Positions 10,988 through 21,042 of a stretch of 64,000 nucleotides of DNA are shown piece after piece. Below the pieces are notes generated by a model. It ran no database searches and was not told where the DNA came from. It worked only from the letters and a program-made list of their open reading frames with translations. The number at the start of each line of letters is the position of its first letter. Positions within the stretch are counted from its first letter, which is position 1. A program made the position numbers and the translations under genes. The stretch lies in NCBI GenBank assembly GCA_019633425.1, contig WSUB01000068.1, forward strand, positions 1-64,000, written 5' to 3'. The stretch comes from Tulasnella sp. 424 (lineage: Eukaryota; Basidiomycota; Agaricomycetes; Cantharellales; Tulasnellaceae).

Positions 10988-11762
10988 ATGTACGCATTCT
11001 CGGTTATCGCTGCCTTGCTCTCTGTTGTTTCCGCCAGCCCCGCAAGCGGTGTTCCTGCTTCGACTGTATATATTGGTCCATGCACAGATAGCATTAAACC
11101 ACACGCACACATTATTGTAAGTCTGCTTCAGCCCCAATACCCTTTACAACGGGTCTCACAAGGTAATTTCTTCCAGGCTTCGCCGGACACGACCCTCGTT
11201 GCGGGGTTGCAACTATCCACTGGCACTTGTAAGTAGTCATCGAACACATTGAAGTGTCATCTTCATGTCGATTGGTTCTCTCCACAGCGGGCCGCGCTAC
11301 CTTGACCGACGGTGGCATCTATTCCTTGTGGGACTTCAGCAATGGTGGCCTCGGCGTGAAGCCTGACTGCGGTCCAACAGGCCTGTGGTTAAATATTGAT
11401 CCTGTAGTCACCGATTACAAGCCTCTGTGAGTCTGCAATTTGATTCTTACTTCTTTGCTTAACTTATTATTCCGCGCTCCGTTAGTTACTGGAACACGAC
11501 TCAGATCACGACTAACTGGTCAGCTGCGTACGGGAAGGTCCTGGCGGCCAACGGAACCAAGACATACAGCACGACCGACACCTTCATCGCCTGCAGGCCC
11601 GTGGCCTTCGCCGTCGAGAAGGCTCCCTGGTATCTCTTCCTCCAAACCCCTGGCACCATCGTTCCTCTGGCCGACGCGGTCTCTTTGAAGGACTTCGACA
11701 CAACCTCTTGCGTTAAGACTAAGTTGACCATAGAGAACCCTACATACGGGACTGAGATTTAA
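10988..11762 (+). CDS. Small secreted protein, family member A
   Basis: Four exons (10988-11116, 11177-11228, 11288-11426, 11486-11762) total 597 nt, or 198 residues. The N-terminus MYAFSVIAALLSVVSA is a clear signal peptide. The mature protein has the motif GPCTDSIKPHAHI, a central SLWDFSNGG, and YWN(T/K)TQITTNWSA, with four cysteines (GPC, PDC, IAC, TSC) that could form two disulfides, and several NxT sites. I recognise no known domain. Gene structure matches genes B and C exon by exon. Function is unknown; a role outside the cell (effector-like or wall/matrix protein) is inference. It is the most divergent of the three: it lacks the PVPDGTSGIP segment after the signal peptide. Confidence 0.88.
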
Positions 11763-12102
11763 ATACATACCAAACCAAGTAGTCCCAACCCGGTCCATGA
11801 TGTGTATTTGACAGTGAATGAGAGACCTAACTCGCTACTTGAATGACCAAGACTATTGGTCTTATGGGAGCAAGGTTCGATACATTTCGGCTCTACTTAA
11901 AACGCTGCTTGTGTGAGCCTTTCTGGCTACCCGGTGCCCTGCCGTTCGGGGAACCGAGGGACCAACTCTATTTCTCCTTTCAGAAGGAAAGACAAAGTTG
12001 GGCACTCACACAAAATCGATGGAAACAATTTACGGTCTCGGACTAAGTGTTCCTCTCCCACGTTTTCATAACTACACGGGACAAACTCCGCGACTAGATG
12101 AT

Positions 12103-12150
12103 TTACAGCTTCCAAATTGTCACCGGGAAAGTCTTCTCATTTAGCCTCAG
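12103..12150 (-). pseudogene. Relic of the 3' end of a lost nuclear-type gene (module A)
   Basis: The last ~48 bases match the terminal coding bases and stop codon of the intact genes ending at 14118 and 18769. Just after 12150 the sequence jumps to what normally lies upstream of that gene's start (GGCGGGGA.CTGACC, as at 15903). This is the scar of a deletion of roughly 1.7 kb. The CAGCT/CAGCCTGG context at both intact ends suggests short microhomology at the join. Confidence 0.75.
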
Positions 12151-12199
12151 CTGGCGGGGATCTGACCCACCCGTTGGAGTCTAGTGCCCTATTGCCAAA

Positions 12200-12988
12200 A
12201 CTACAGTTTTTAATCCCCGCCGCTTAAAACTTGGACGGGCCATCCGACCTTCACGCCATCGCTTGACGGGCTGCCTTCTGATGGACCCTGCTATCTCGTA
12301 CACGGCTCGACTCCATCAAACCGTTCCCAAGACTTTATTCAGCAGCCCATTGTGATTACGCCCAGTTTGACTATATGTGTCTCGGACCCGGCCAGGGCCA
12401 CTGGTTTCCGCGCAGCCGTGGGCTGCTTTTACTGGATGACGCGCTCGCCTTCCGATGGACAATGCTATTTCGAACATGGCAGGACTCCATCAAACGTTCC
12501 CGGCACTCTATTTAGTAGCCAACTGTGAAACGCCCAGATTAGCTATGTGTGTCTCGGACTCGGCCAGGGCCACTGGTTTCCGTGAAGACGTGGGTTCGCA
12601 CTGCATCTTGCTGCTTTTACAAAGCTTCAATGGCACGAGACCTAGGACCGTTTCCAAAGCTGCCAAGTCATACATAATCCACATTGCGCTCGGCCTTCCC
12701 TCCTAAACGTGGAAACCTCGGCTCGAGAGGCTTAGGAAACCTACATTCCCACACAGCCTGGAACCTGCTCCTTCCGGACTATTGCAAGCCCGGCGTCATC
12801 CGTTTGGCCCGGACTTTCAGCTCAGATCTTCAACTGCTCAAGGCACCTACTCTTGGCGAGGCACAGAACGCGTCTAAACAGTCTTCGTTGCTTCGCCAGG
12901 GCGTAGCTTGGCAGCGAGAACGAGGCACCGGGAACAGTCATGGCTAAACTGCAACCCAATGTCAGAGCGAAGATCTTCCAGAGCCAGC
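12200..12988. repeat. Promoter repeat R1, copy B, with internal tandem duplication
   Basis: Upstream region of secreted gene B. It matches copy A, but one stretch of about 160 bp is present twice in tandem (about 12294-12435 and 12461-12622), each part carrying the CTCCATCAAA.CGTTCC and GGCCAGGGCCACTGGTTTCCG blocks. The empty insertion site for the Helitron-like element is 12677|12678. Confidence 0.75.
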
Positions 12989-12996
12989 TATTTAAA
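12989..12996 (+). promoter_or_regulatory. TATA-like box of secreted gene B
   Basis: TATTTAAA 51 bp upstream of the ATG at 13040. Confidence 0.6.
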
Positions 12997-13039
12997 TCCA
13001 AAGGGAGATCATGTATTATGTGTCTAGTCAATCATAACG

Positions 13040-13819
13040 ATGTACGCATTCTCTGTGATCGCTGCTCTGCTCTCTCTCGTTTCCGCCAGCCCCGCGCCCG
13101 TGCCTGATGGCACTTCGGGCATTCCTGTTCCGACTATCGGCCCTTGCACAGATAGCATCAAGCCACATGCGCACATTGTTGTAAGTCTGCGTACGGTTCT
13201 AATACTCTCCGCAACAGCTCTCACAAGGTGGTTTCTTCTAGGCTACGCCTGATACGACCCTTGGGCAACTCACCTATGATACCGCTACGTGTAGGTACAA
13301 GCCGAATAGATTGAAGTATCATATTTACGTCGTTGGATCCTCCCCATAGCGGGCCGCGCTAGCTTGACGGACAGTGGCATCTATTCCCTGTGGGACTTCA
13401 GCAACGGTGGCGTCGGCGTGAAGCCTGACTGCCTCCCTACTGTCATGTGGTTGAATATCGACCCCGTAGCGACTGAATACAGGCCTCTGTGAGTATTTGA
13501 TTCCATCTAACTCGTTGTTCAGCTTTTGACTCCATACTCCCCCAGGTACTGGAACAAGACTCAGATTACGACCAACTGGTCAGCTGCGTATGGGCAGGAC
13601 CTAGTAGCAAAAGGAACCAAAACATACAACACGACCGACGTCTTCATCGCCTGCAAGCCTCTGGTCTCCGTCGTCAAGAAGACTCCCTGGTACCTCTTCC
13701 TTCTAACAGACACCACCGTTCCTCTGGCCTCGGCGCCCTCATTGAAGGACTTCGACACGAAGTCTTGCGTCAAGACTAGGTTGACCGTAGAAAAACCTAC
13801 CTACCCGAGTTCGATTTAA
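13040..13819 (+). CDS. Small secreted protein, family member B
   Basis: Four exons (13040-13180, 13242-13290, 13350-13488, 13546-13819) total 603 nt, or 200 residues. A signal peptide (MYAFSVIAALLSLVSASPA) is followed by a short Pro-rich segment (PVPDGTSGIPVP), then GPCTDSIKPHAH, SLWDFSNGGVGVKPDC and YWNKTQITTNWSA. The four cysteines of the family are kept. It faces tail to tail the nuclear-type gene ending at 14118, about 300 bp away, and the pair forms the duplicated module. Function unknown; no recognised domain. Closer to gene C than to gene A. Confidence 0.9.
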
Positions 13820-14117
13820 ATGCTTACCATGTAACCCTGTCTGGGTTAACAGCATTGAATGAAACCATTTAGCCACCTATATGACCAAGACTATTGATTT
13901 ACCTTTTGGCTCTACTTAAAACGCTCTTTGTATGAGCCTAATGCCCTGTCGTTCGGAGACCAGAACCGAGAGGACCATCTCTATTTCTCCTTTCAGAGGG
14001 AAAAACAAAGCTGGGCACTCACACGAAAAGACGATGGAAACGATTTTCGGTCTCGGACTAACTTTTACTACTACACGTTTTCATAACTCCACGGGCCAAA
14101 CTCTGCGACTAGATGAT

Positions 14118-15723
14118 TTACAGCCAATCCCCCTCCAACGCTGTCACAGGGAACGTCTTCTCATTTAGCCCCAGCTCATTCAATACATCTTTGGGAGACA
14201 TATTATCAGCTTCGTCAGTCGCTTCTTTTTCAATTTCTACGAAGGAGAACGTTCTCAGCCCCAGGCCGCATGAGACGAAATATCCAAGTTAGGAAAGGGG
14301 CCCCACGAACCTTGCTCGGTCTTCTCATCGGTCATGATCTCATTGACTGCACGTTTTTCCGGGATCATCAGCATCTCAGTACCCTCGAAATCTAACATCG
14401 AAGCCGGATTTGGCGCAATGAACCTTCGTCCGGTTCCAGTCTCCGCATCTCCCCCAAATTTCTCCGCAATGACCTCCTCTCCGTATTGAGCCTTTTTATC
14501 TGGACGCAAACCGGCTCGAGGAGGGTTGGAAGCCTTCGGGTTCTTAATCTATAAGGGAGACATCAATACGGATCCGGGTGCCCTTGAGCCCCAGCGGAAT
14601 CATACGGACTTGGATGATGAAGGATCCAGAGACATAAATCGAGAGCTCCTCTTGTATCTCTCCAATCTTGTCTGGCGCAGGATGAGTAAGGTAGTAGAGC
14701 AGATGTGTGGCTCGCTGGGAAGGTGTATTCGGTTTTGGCGAAAAGAGAGCATATTGACCTCGACCGGCTATGCGAGCAGCCTCATTGTGCCGTTTGCCTA
14801 AGGAGGTGCCAGACAAGATAATGATTTAGTCTCATCATAAACCCGGGATGTTACCTTCTACCTTTGGTCTTGGTTTCATAATCCCTTGGTCCCATCGCCT
14901 CGGCGGTCTTGAACTCGGAAAAGTCGTTGCCAAACTTATGCAGAGACGCCCAAAACACATCGCGCCCCCCTTTCGCTCGGTCTGGCAGCCTCTTCTTTCC
15001 GATGAAGAATAGCCGGAATCGTTGCTTATCGGCCCTCGTTTCCGACTCGCGAGGGAGTAGTAAGATGTGGAACTTGGATATGTCGTCGAGGTCGTGGACT
15101 TCATCTTCAGGACCAACGTCAATCTTGGGGCGGTAGAAGAAGTAGATGCGACCACGCTCGAGAACTCCGTTAACCTCGTGCATCAAGTCTTCCTCCTCTT
15201 CACCGGCCTTGGACTCGTCGAGCAGCTCAGCATCGTCGGGGGACTCTTCCTTCTTTGTCTTTGCGTCCGCCTTCTTCTTTCCTGCGGCACTGGCTTTAGC
15301 GCGAGTTCCGGAGGGTTTCGACGCTCGTCTTCCTCGAGTAGCACCGAATTTGGGCTTCACCTCGGGCTCCTCCTCGGCTTCATCCGAGTCTGACTTTTTG
15401 AGGTCGGCGTGACCTTCATCTCCGACTTTGACCTTCTTAGTGGCAGGCTCCTCGTCTACTGTAGATTTATCATTCTCTTCATCCTCAATTTCGTCTTGCT
15501 TGCGTTTCGATCCTGTCTCCACAGTGGGATTAATCGGCATGGCGTCCGCATCCTGTGTGGCGTCATGGTCCGTGGTCTTTGAACGAGTTCGAGTTGCAGT
15601 AGTGTCGACTAAGCGAAAAAAAGGCAAGCCAACGTCAATTCCAGACTAGCGATTTGTTGAATCTCAGCGAACGACCGTACCATTGACGGTTTGGTGGCTT
15701 TTAGATGCTGGTTTTGCCGGCAT
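14118..15723 (-). CDS. Conserved fungal nuclear-type acidic/basic protein, paralog 1
   Basis: Five exons (15723-15681, 15608-14862, 14797-14610, 14548-14311, 14236-14118) total 1335 nt, or 444 residues. After MPAKPASKSHQT comes a long low-complexity half rich in K, E, D and A with NLS-like clusters (ATKKVKVG, GRRASKPS). The folded half begins near VNGVLERGRIYFFYRPK and includes LPRESETRADKQRF, GKKRLPD, GRGQYALF and THLLYYLTHPAPD. This layout resembles a conserved fungal protein that some ascomycete annotations label 'BTB domain transcription factor'; that match is from memory, no BTB fold is apparent, and I give it no function. Charge and NLS-like runs suggest the nucleus. The first exon is short and joins in phase 1 (VN-VDTT). 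The intron between exons 3 and 4 has a weak donor, GTCCGT. Confidence 0.85.
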
Positions 15724-15899
15724 TTTTGTCAAGATACAGCTTTGATAGTGAAAAAAGTAGCGGCGTCGAGGTGGTGGACTTTGATGAAGATGGTTAGAGA
15801 CGGAAAGACCTTTATAAATGCTGTTGGGAATGATGACGTCCGACGAGATGTCATCAGGTCAAGCTTCCGATGTCCCACAGGGGCGGATCGGCTACAGCC

Positions 15900-16240
15900 T
15901 GGCGGGGACCTGACCGCCCTCCGAGTCTAGTGCCAAGATTTGTAATCCCCGCTGCTTCAAAACCTGGACGGGTCATCCAACCTTCACGTCACTAATATAA
16001 CGCTTGACGGGCTGCATTCAGACGGACCCTGCTGTCTCGTACATGGCTCGACTCCATCAAAACGTTCCCGACACTTTATTCAGCAGCCCATGATTACGCC
16101 CAGATTGGCAATGTGTGTCTCGAACTCGGCCAGAGCCACTGGTTTCCGCGAAGACGTACGTTCGCGCATCCTGCTGCTTTTACAGAGCTTCAATGACACG
16201 AAACCTAGGATCGTTTCCAAAGCTGCCAAGGCATATATTA
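15900..16240. repeat. Promoter repeat R1, copy C (left part)
   Basis: Third copy of the upstream repeat, running up to the insertion point of the Helitron-like element at 16240|16241. It has the same CTCCATCAAAACGTTCCCG and GTGTCTCG.ACTCGGCCAG landmarks as copies A and B. It resumes at 17191. Confidence 0.75.
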
Positions 16241-17190
16241 TCGGGTTGCTCGGCAACCCTGCTTTCAAAACTGATAAAATGTAAACCCCGGTCATCTACG
16301 CTCCCGCGGTTGGTGTGATATTAAACAATGACCAATCGCAGCTGTCGTTTCTGCACGCTCCCCCAGCTCGAACCACACGATGACTACATAACCATTTCCT
16401 TCGCAATCTACGCTATGCCATGACGCTTGGGGGGGCAGGGCATACTTGGGTTAACCTTCAGGAGCATCTTTCTTAATGCGAGTGTAAGATTCTGCTTACC
16501 ATTTCATATCCGCGCCTCGTTTCCTCGTTCAATTGCTCCAGGCGGATATCCTCTTCAGCTAGGTCGGGATCCACGCCCTGAGTGAAGAGCTGCATGTCAA
16601 ACGGCCGGAGCAGCCAAACCTTCTCTGGGTCCCTCCCTCGACTCAGCGCAACATAAGCGTTGAACTGGTTGATGCTCCCAGTCGCGGGCTTGCCGATGTC
16701 GACAATTACACGATCAAGGGAAGCTCTCTCGACCTCGCCACCCGAAATATCCAACACAACGTCCACCAAAAAAGACAAGACGGTCGCCAAGAAGAACCAA
16801 CAACCTGTCACTCCGACCAAGCGTCAAAGGAACGCCGCGAAAACGACCAAAGGCAAGAAAGAAGCTGCTCAACAAAAAGAGGGCAGTAGCGAAGACACTT
16901 TTAAATCAGAGAATGATGAGGAGTAAAGGTAAAAGCCACTATCATTATCACATTCCACTACTACTAATATCAGCGTCCGTGCATAGCCCTTTTTCATTTC
17001 TGAGAGCAAGAACCACCGCGAAAAATAACTACTCTGTAACCCATATGCACCCCATAAAGAATACATTACATTTCTGGCCGAGATATACGCTATAACATCC
17101 CTTGAACACTTTGACTATCGGATAGTACGTGTCCACGTGTTACCATTATGGCCGAGCAACCCTCCTGTCGCCCGTGGGCGACGTTGCAAG
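16241..17190. mobile_element. Helitron-like insertion (950 bp)
   Basis: Comparison with copies A and B shows that exactly this segment interrupts the promoter repeat, between host A and T and without an obvious target duplication. It begins TCGGGTTGCTCGG. A 12-bp perfect inverted repeat is GGGTTGCTCGGC (16243-16254) against GCCGAGCAACCC (17151-17162), placed asymmetrically. Hairpins lie at both ends: GGGTTGC-TCG-GCAACCC at 16243-16259, and GTCGCCC-GT-GGGCGAC at 17167-17182, the latter 8 nt before the end (GTTGCAAG). A 5' TC, A/T insertion and a subterminal 3' hairpin fit the Helitron/Helentron group. The end CAAG is not the canonical CTRR. Inside is a helicase fragment on the minus strand. 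Confidence 0.65.
16473..16740 (-). pseudogene. Pif1/Helitron-type helicase C-terminal fragment
   Basis: The minus-strand frame encodes VIVDIGKPATGS, FNAYVALSRGR and WLLRPFDMQLFTQ, then an EEDIRLEQLNEETRR tail, ending in a stop at 16473. The ALSRGR motif is the arginine-bearing superfamily-1 helicase motif VI as found in Pif1-like and Helitron RepHel helicases of basidiomycetes. Walker motifs and the rest of the helicase are missing; upstream in this frame the sequence is unrelated. It is therefore a remnant carried inside the insertion. Its strand is opposite to the element orientation suggested by the TC start and 3' hairpin. Confidence 0.75.
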
Positions 17191-17501
17191 TCTACATCGC
17201 GCTCGGCATTCGCTCCTAAACGTAGAAACCTCGGGTCGGGGGGCTTAGGAAAACTACATTCCCACACAGCCTGGAACCTGCTCCTTCCGGACTATTGCGA
17301 GCCGGGCGTCATCCGTTTGGCCCGGACTTTCAGCTCAGCTCTTCAACTGCTCCAGGCACATGGTCTTGGCGAGGCACGAAACGCGTCCAAACGGTCTTGG
17401 TTGGGTCGCCAGGGCGTAGCTTGGCAGGGAGAATGAGGCACCGGGAACCGTCGTGGCTAAACTGCGACCCAATGTCAGAGCGAAGATCTTCCAGGGCAAG
17501 C
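17191..17501. repeat. Promoter repeat R1, copy C (right part)
   Basis: Continuation of the repeat after the insertion: TCTACATCGCGCTCGG, the CCTGGAACCTGCTCCTTCCG block, CCGTTTGGCCCGGACTTTCA, and CAATGTCAGAGCGAAGATCT just before the TATA-like box. Confidence 0.75.
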
Positions 17502-17508
17502 TATTTAA
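17502..17508 (+). promoter_or_regulatory. TATA-like box of secreted gene C
   Basis: TATTTAA 52 bp upstream of the ATG at 17554. Confidence 0.6.
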
Positions 17509-17553
17509 GTCCAAGGGGGGCGCCATTTATTCTGTGTCTAGTCAATCGTAACG

Positions 17554-18332
17554 ATGTACGCATTCTCTGTAATCGCCGCTCTGCTCTCTGTCGTTTCCGC
17601 CAGCCCGGCCCCGGTGCCCGATGGCACTTCGGGCATTCCTATTCCGACTATCGGCCCTTGCACGGATAGCATCAAGCCACATGCGCACATTATTGTAAGT
17701 CTTTCTGCAGCTCTAATACTCTCTACAAAGGTTCTCACAATGTATTTTCTTCCAGGCTACACCTGCCACGACCGTCGTTGCGGGGTTGCAACTCAGCTAT
17801 GATAGCGCTACTTGTGAGTAACCATAGCAGTGGGGCATCATCTTCATGCCCATCCATTCTCTCTACAGCGGGTCGCGCTACCTTGACCGACAATGGCTTC
17901 TATTCCTTGTGGGACTTCAGCAACGGTGGCGTCGGCCAGAAGCCTGACTGCGCTCCTACAATCATCTGGTTGAACATCGATCCCGTAGCCACTGAATACA
18001 GGCCTGTGTAAGAATTCGGTTCGCTTTTTTACCTCTTGTTTCACTGCTTATTCCCCCCTCCGACCAGGTACTGGAACAAGACTCAGATCACCACCAACTG
18101 GTCCGCTGGCTACGGACAAGACTTGGTGGCCAAAGGAACCAGGGCAATCAACGCATACAACACGACCGACACCTTCATCGCCTGCAAACCTCTGGTCTCG
18201 GTCGTCAAGAAGACTCCCTGGTATCTCTTCCTCCTAACCTCCACCACCGTTCCTCTCGCCTCGGCGCCATCCTTGAAGGGCTTTGACACGAAGTCTTGCG
18301 TTAAGACTAGGTTGACCGTAGAAGCGATTTAA
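17554..18332 (+). CDS. Small secreted protein, family member C
   Basis: Four exons (17554-17694, 17756-17813, 17869-18007, 18068-18332) total 603 nt, or 200 residues. The signal peptide MYAFSVIAALLSVVSASPA and PVPDGTSGIPIP match gene B. The core motifs GPCTDSIKPHAH, SLWDFSNGGVGQKPDC and YWNKTQITTNWSAG are kept, with four cysteines. Exon 2 is longer than in gene B (58 versus 49 nt). A short AINAYNTTD insertion precedes FIACKPL, and the C-terminus is shorter. Its promoter repeat carries the 950-bp insertion about 360 bp upstream of the ATG, which may alter expression. Function unknown. Confidence 0.9.
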
Positions 18333-18768
18333 ATACATACCAAGTAACCCTCTCTGGGTTAGTGATCTGTATTCGACAGTGAATGAAACCATTTAGCTAT
18401 ATACCTGAGTGATCAAGAATATTAATTATATGGAACGACTGTAAAGCAACAAAGGTCCCGGCGCACTCGGCTCTACTTAAAACGCTCATTACGCTGGACA
18501 GCCCCAGCTGAAATGGTTTTATTATCTTTCGAAAGCGCTTTTATAGAGCAAAAGATATAATAGGCTGCTTGCGTAAGCCTTTCTGGTTACCTGGTACCCT
18601 GTCGTTCGGGGACCATAACCGAAGGAACCATCTCTATTTCTCCTTTTAGGAGGAAAGACAAGGCTTGGCACTCACACGAAATCGGTGGAGACAATTTACG
18701 ATTCCGGACTGAAGTTTACTATTACACATTTTCATAACTACACGGGCCAAACTCTGCGACTAGATGAT

Positions 18769-20380
18769 TTACAACCAATCCCCTTGTAACGCCGTCACTG
18801 GGAATGTCTTCTCATTTAACCTCAACTCCTTCAGTACGTCTTTCGAAGAAATATGATGAGCTTCTTCAGTCGCTTCTTTTTCGATTTCTAAGAAGTGGAA
18901 CGTTTTTTCAGCCCCAGGCCGCATGAGACGAAATGTCTGAATGAGGGAAGGGGTCCCACGAACCTTGTTCGGTCTTCTCATCGGTCATGATTTCATCGAC
19001 TTCGTGTTTCTCCGGGATCATCAGCATCTCGGTGCCCTCGAAATCCAACATCGAAGCCGGATTTGGCGCAATGAACCTTCGTCCGGTTCCAGCCTCCGCA
19101 TCTCCGCCGAATTTCTCCTCGACAACTTCCTCCCCGTATTGGGCCTTTTTATCTGGACGCAAGCCGGCTTGAGGAGGGTTGGAAGCTTTCGGGTTCTTAA
19201 TCTATAAGGGAGGCGTCAATACGCGTATGATTCGGGTGCCTTGAGCTCCATGGCAGCGGAAGCATACGAACCTGGATGATGAAGGATCCAGAGGCGTAAA
19301 TCGAAAGCTCTTCTTGTACTTCTCCAATCTCGTCTGGGGCAGGGTGAGTAAGGTAGTAGAGCAGATGCGTGGCACGCTGGGAAGGTGTGTTCGGTTTTGG
19401 CGAAAAGAGGGCATATTGACCCCGACCGGCTACGCGGGCAGGCTCATTGTGCCGGTGGCCTAAGAAGGTACCAGACAAGATCATGATTTAGCTTCATCAT
19501 AAACTCGGAATGTACCTGGTACCTTTGGTCTTGGTTTCATAGTCTATTGGTCCCATCGCTTCGGCGGTCTTGAACTCGGAAAAGTCGTTGCCAAACTTCT
19601 GCATGGTCGCCCAAAACACCTCGCGCCCTCCTTTAGCACGGTCTGGCAACCTCTTCTTTCCGATGGTGAATAGCCGGAATCTTTGTTTCTCGGAGCTCGT
19701 TTCCGACTCGCGAGGAAGCAGTAAGATGTGGAACTTTGATACGTCGTCAAGGTCTTGGACTTCATCTTCAGGACCAACGTCGATCTTGGGGCGGTAGAAG
19801 AAGTAGATGTGGCCGCGCTCGAGAACTCCGTTAACCTCGTGCATCAAGTCTTCCTCCCCTGCAGCGGCTTTAGACTCGTCGTGCATTTCAGCATCATCGG
19901 GAGAGTCTTCCTTCTTCTCCTTCGCCTCTGCCTTCTTCTTTGCTGCTGCGCTAGCTTTTCCGCGAGTTCCTGAGGGTTTGGAAGCCCGTCGGCCACGAGT
20001 GGCGCCGGATTTGGGCTTCACCTCGGGTTCCTCCTCGGCTTCATCCGAGTCTGATTTTTTGGGTTGAGCGTGACCGTCGTCTCCGACTTTGACCTTCTTA
20101 GTGGCAGGCTCCTCGTCGACCGCAGGTTTTTCATCTTCTTCATCAGAGAGTTCATCTTCCTTGCGTTTTGATCCAGTCTCCACAGTTGGACTAATCGGCA
20201 TGGCGTCGGCATCCTCTGCGGCGTCATGATCCGTGGTCTTTGAACGAGTTCGGGTGGCCGGAGTGTCGACTAAACGAAGGCGAGAAAAAGATTAATGTCC
20301 AATGCTGTGGTTTGTAGTTTCAGCCAGACGTCCGTACCATTGACAGTTTGGTGGCTTTTAGATGCTGGTTTTGCCGGCAT
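18769..20380 (-). CDS. Conserved fungal nuclear-type acidic/basic protein, paralog 2
   Basis: Five exons (20380-20338, 20269-19523, 19459-19272, 19201-18964, 18887-18769) total 1335 nt, or 444 residues. Every exon has the same length as in paralog 1. The charged N-terminal half (SKRKEDELSDEEDEK, ATKKVKVGDDG, GRRASKPS) and the folded part (NGVLERGHIYFFYRPK, GKKRLPDRAKGG, GRGQYALFSPKPN, EEKFGGDAEAGTGRRF) are intact. The last exon ends EKTFPVTALQGDWL. Many amino-acid differences from paralog 1 are conservative and there is no frame break, so both copies appear to be under constraint. Partner of secreted gene C in the duplicated module. Biochemical role unknown; see paralog 1 for the family. Confidence 0.85.
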
Positions 20381-20574
20381 TTTTGTCAAGATACAGATTT
20401 TATGGTGGAAAAAGTAGTGGCGTCGAGGTGGTGGACTTTGATGGAGATGTTCGGGGACGGAAAGACCTTTATAAATGCTATTGGGAGCGATGACGTCCGA
20501 CGAGATGTCATCAGGTCAAGCTCCGAGGTCCCACAGTGGCGGATTGGCCACAACCTGACGGGGACCTGACCAGG

Positions 20575-21042
20575 CCTCGGAGTTCAATAGAAACTCGACT
20601 TTACAAGTGCCTGAGGTCCTTAAGGTGCTCGGAGAAGGTGCGGAGACCAACGATCTCGGAAATCTGTCGAGAAGTGTCGATGTTGGAACAGCGCGAAATT
20701 CCGGAACAGGGGGTCTTCATCGGCATCTTCTCGCACCTGGACCGGTCCGTTTGTCTTGACGTCTTCAACCGAAAGAACTATCAGTCTTCCTTTCGCCACG
20801 TTATCGAATTAAGGAAGGAACGGTACCGGTCAACCGTGGTGTACGGGTCGACGACGCGCGCGCGCTGCTTCGAAATTCGATTTAGCCAGGGCATGCCCAC
20901 TGATGACGTCTCCCCCACAGATACCAAAAATCCCCATAATTGTTAGATTCACATTGAAGAAAAGAGTCGAGTGGATATGCATACAAAAATACTTTACAGA
21001 AGTGTTCCAAAAAAAGCATCCAATCAAAGGTTCGAGGTCCTT
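20575..21042. other. Intergenic region, no gene seen
   Basis: Between the end of the duplicated module and the VTT-protein gene. Plus-strand open frames lack recognisable motifs or splice support. Confidence 0.5.

Noticed and set aside
16660..16926. Lysine-rich plus-strand open frame inside the Helitron-like element
   Set aside because: Overlaps the helicase fragment on the other strand; low complexity and no homologous features.
20536..20946. Plus-strand frame of 136 codons downstream of the module
   Set aside because: No recognisable domain or splice support, and its start lies in duplicated non-coding sequence.
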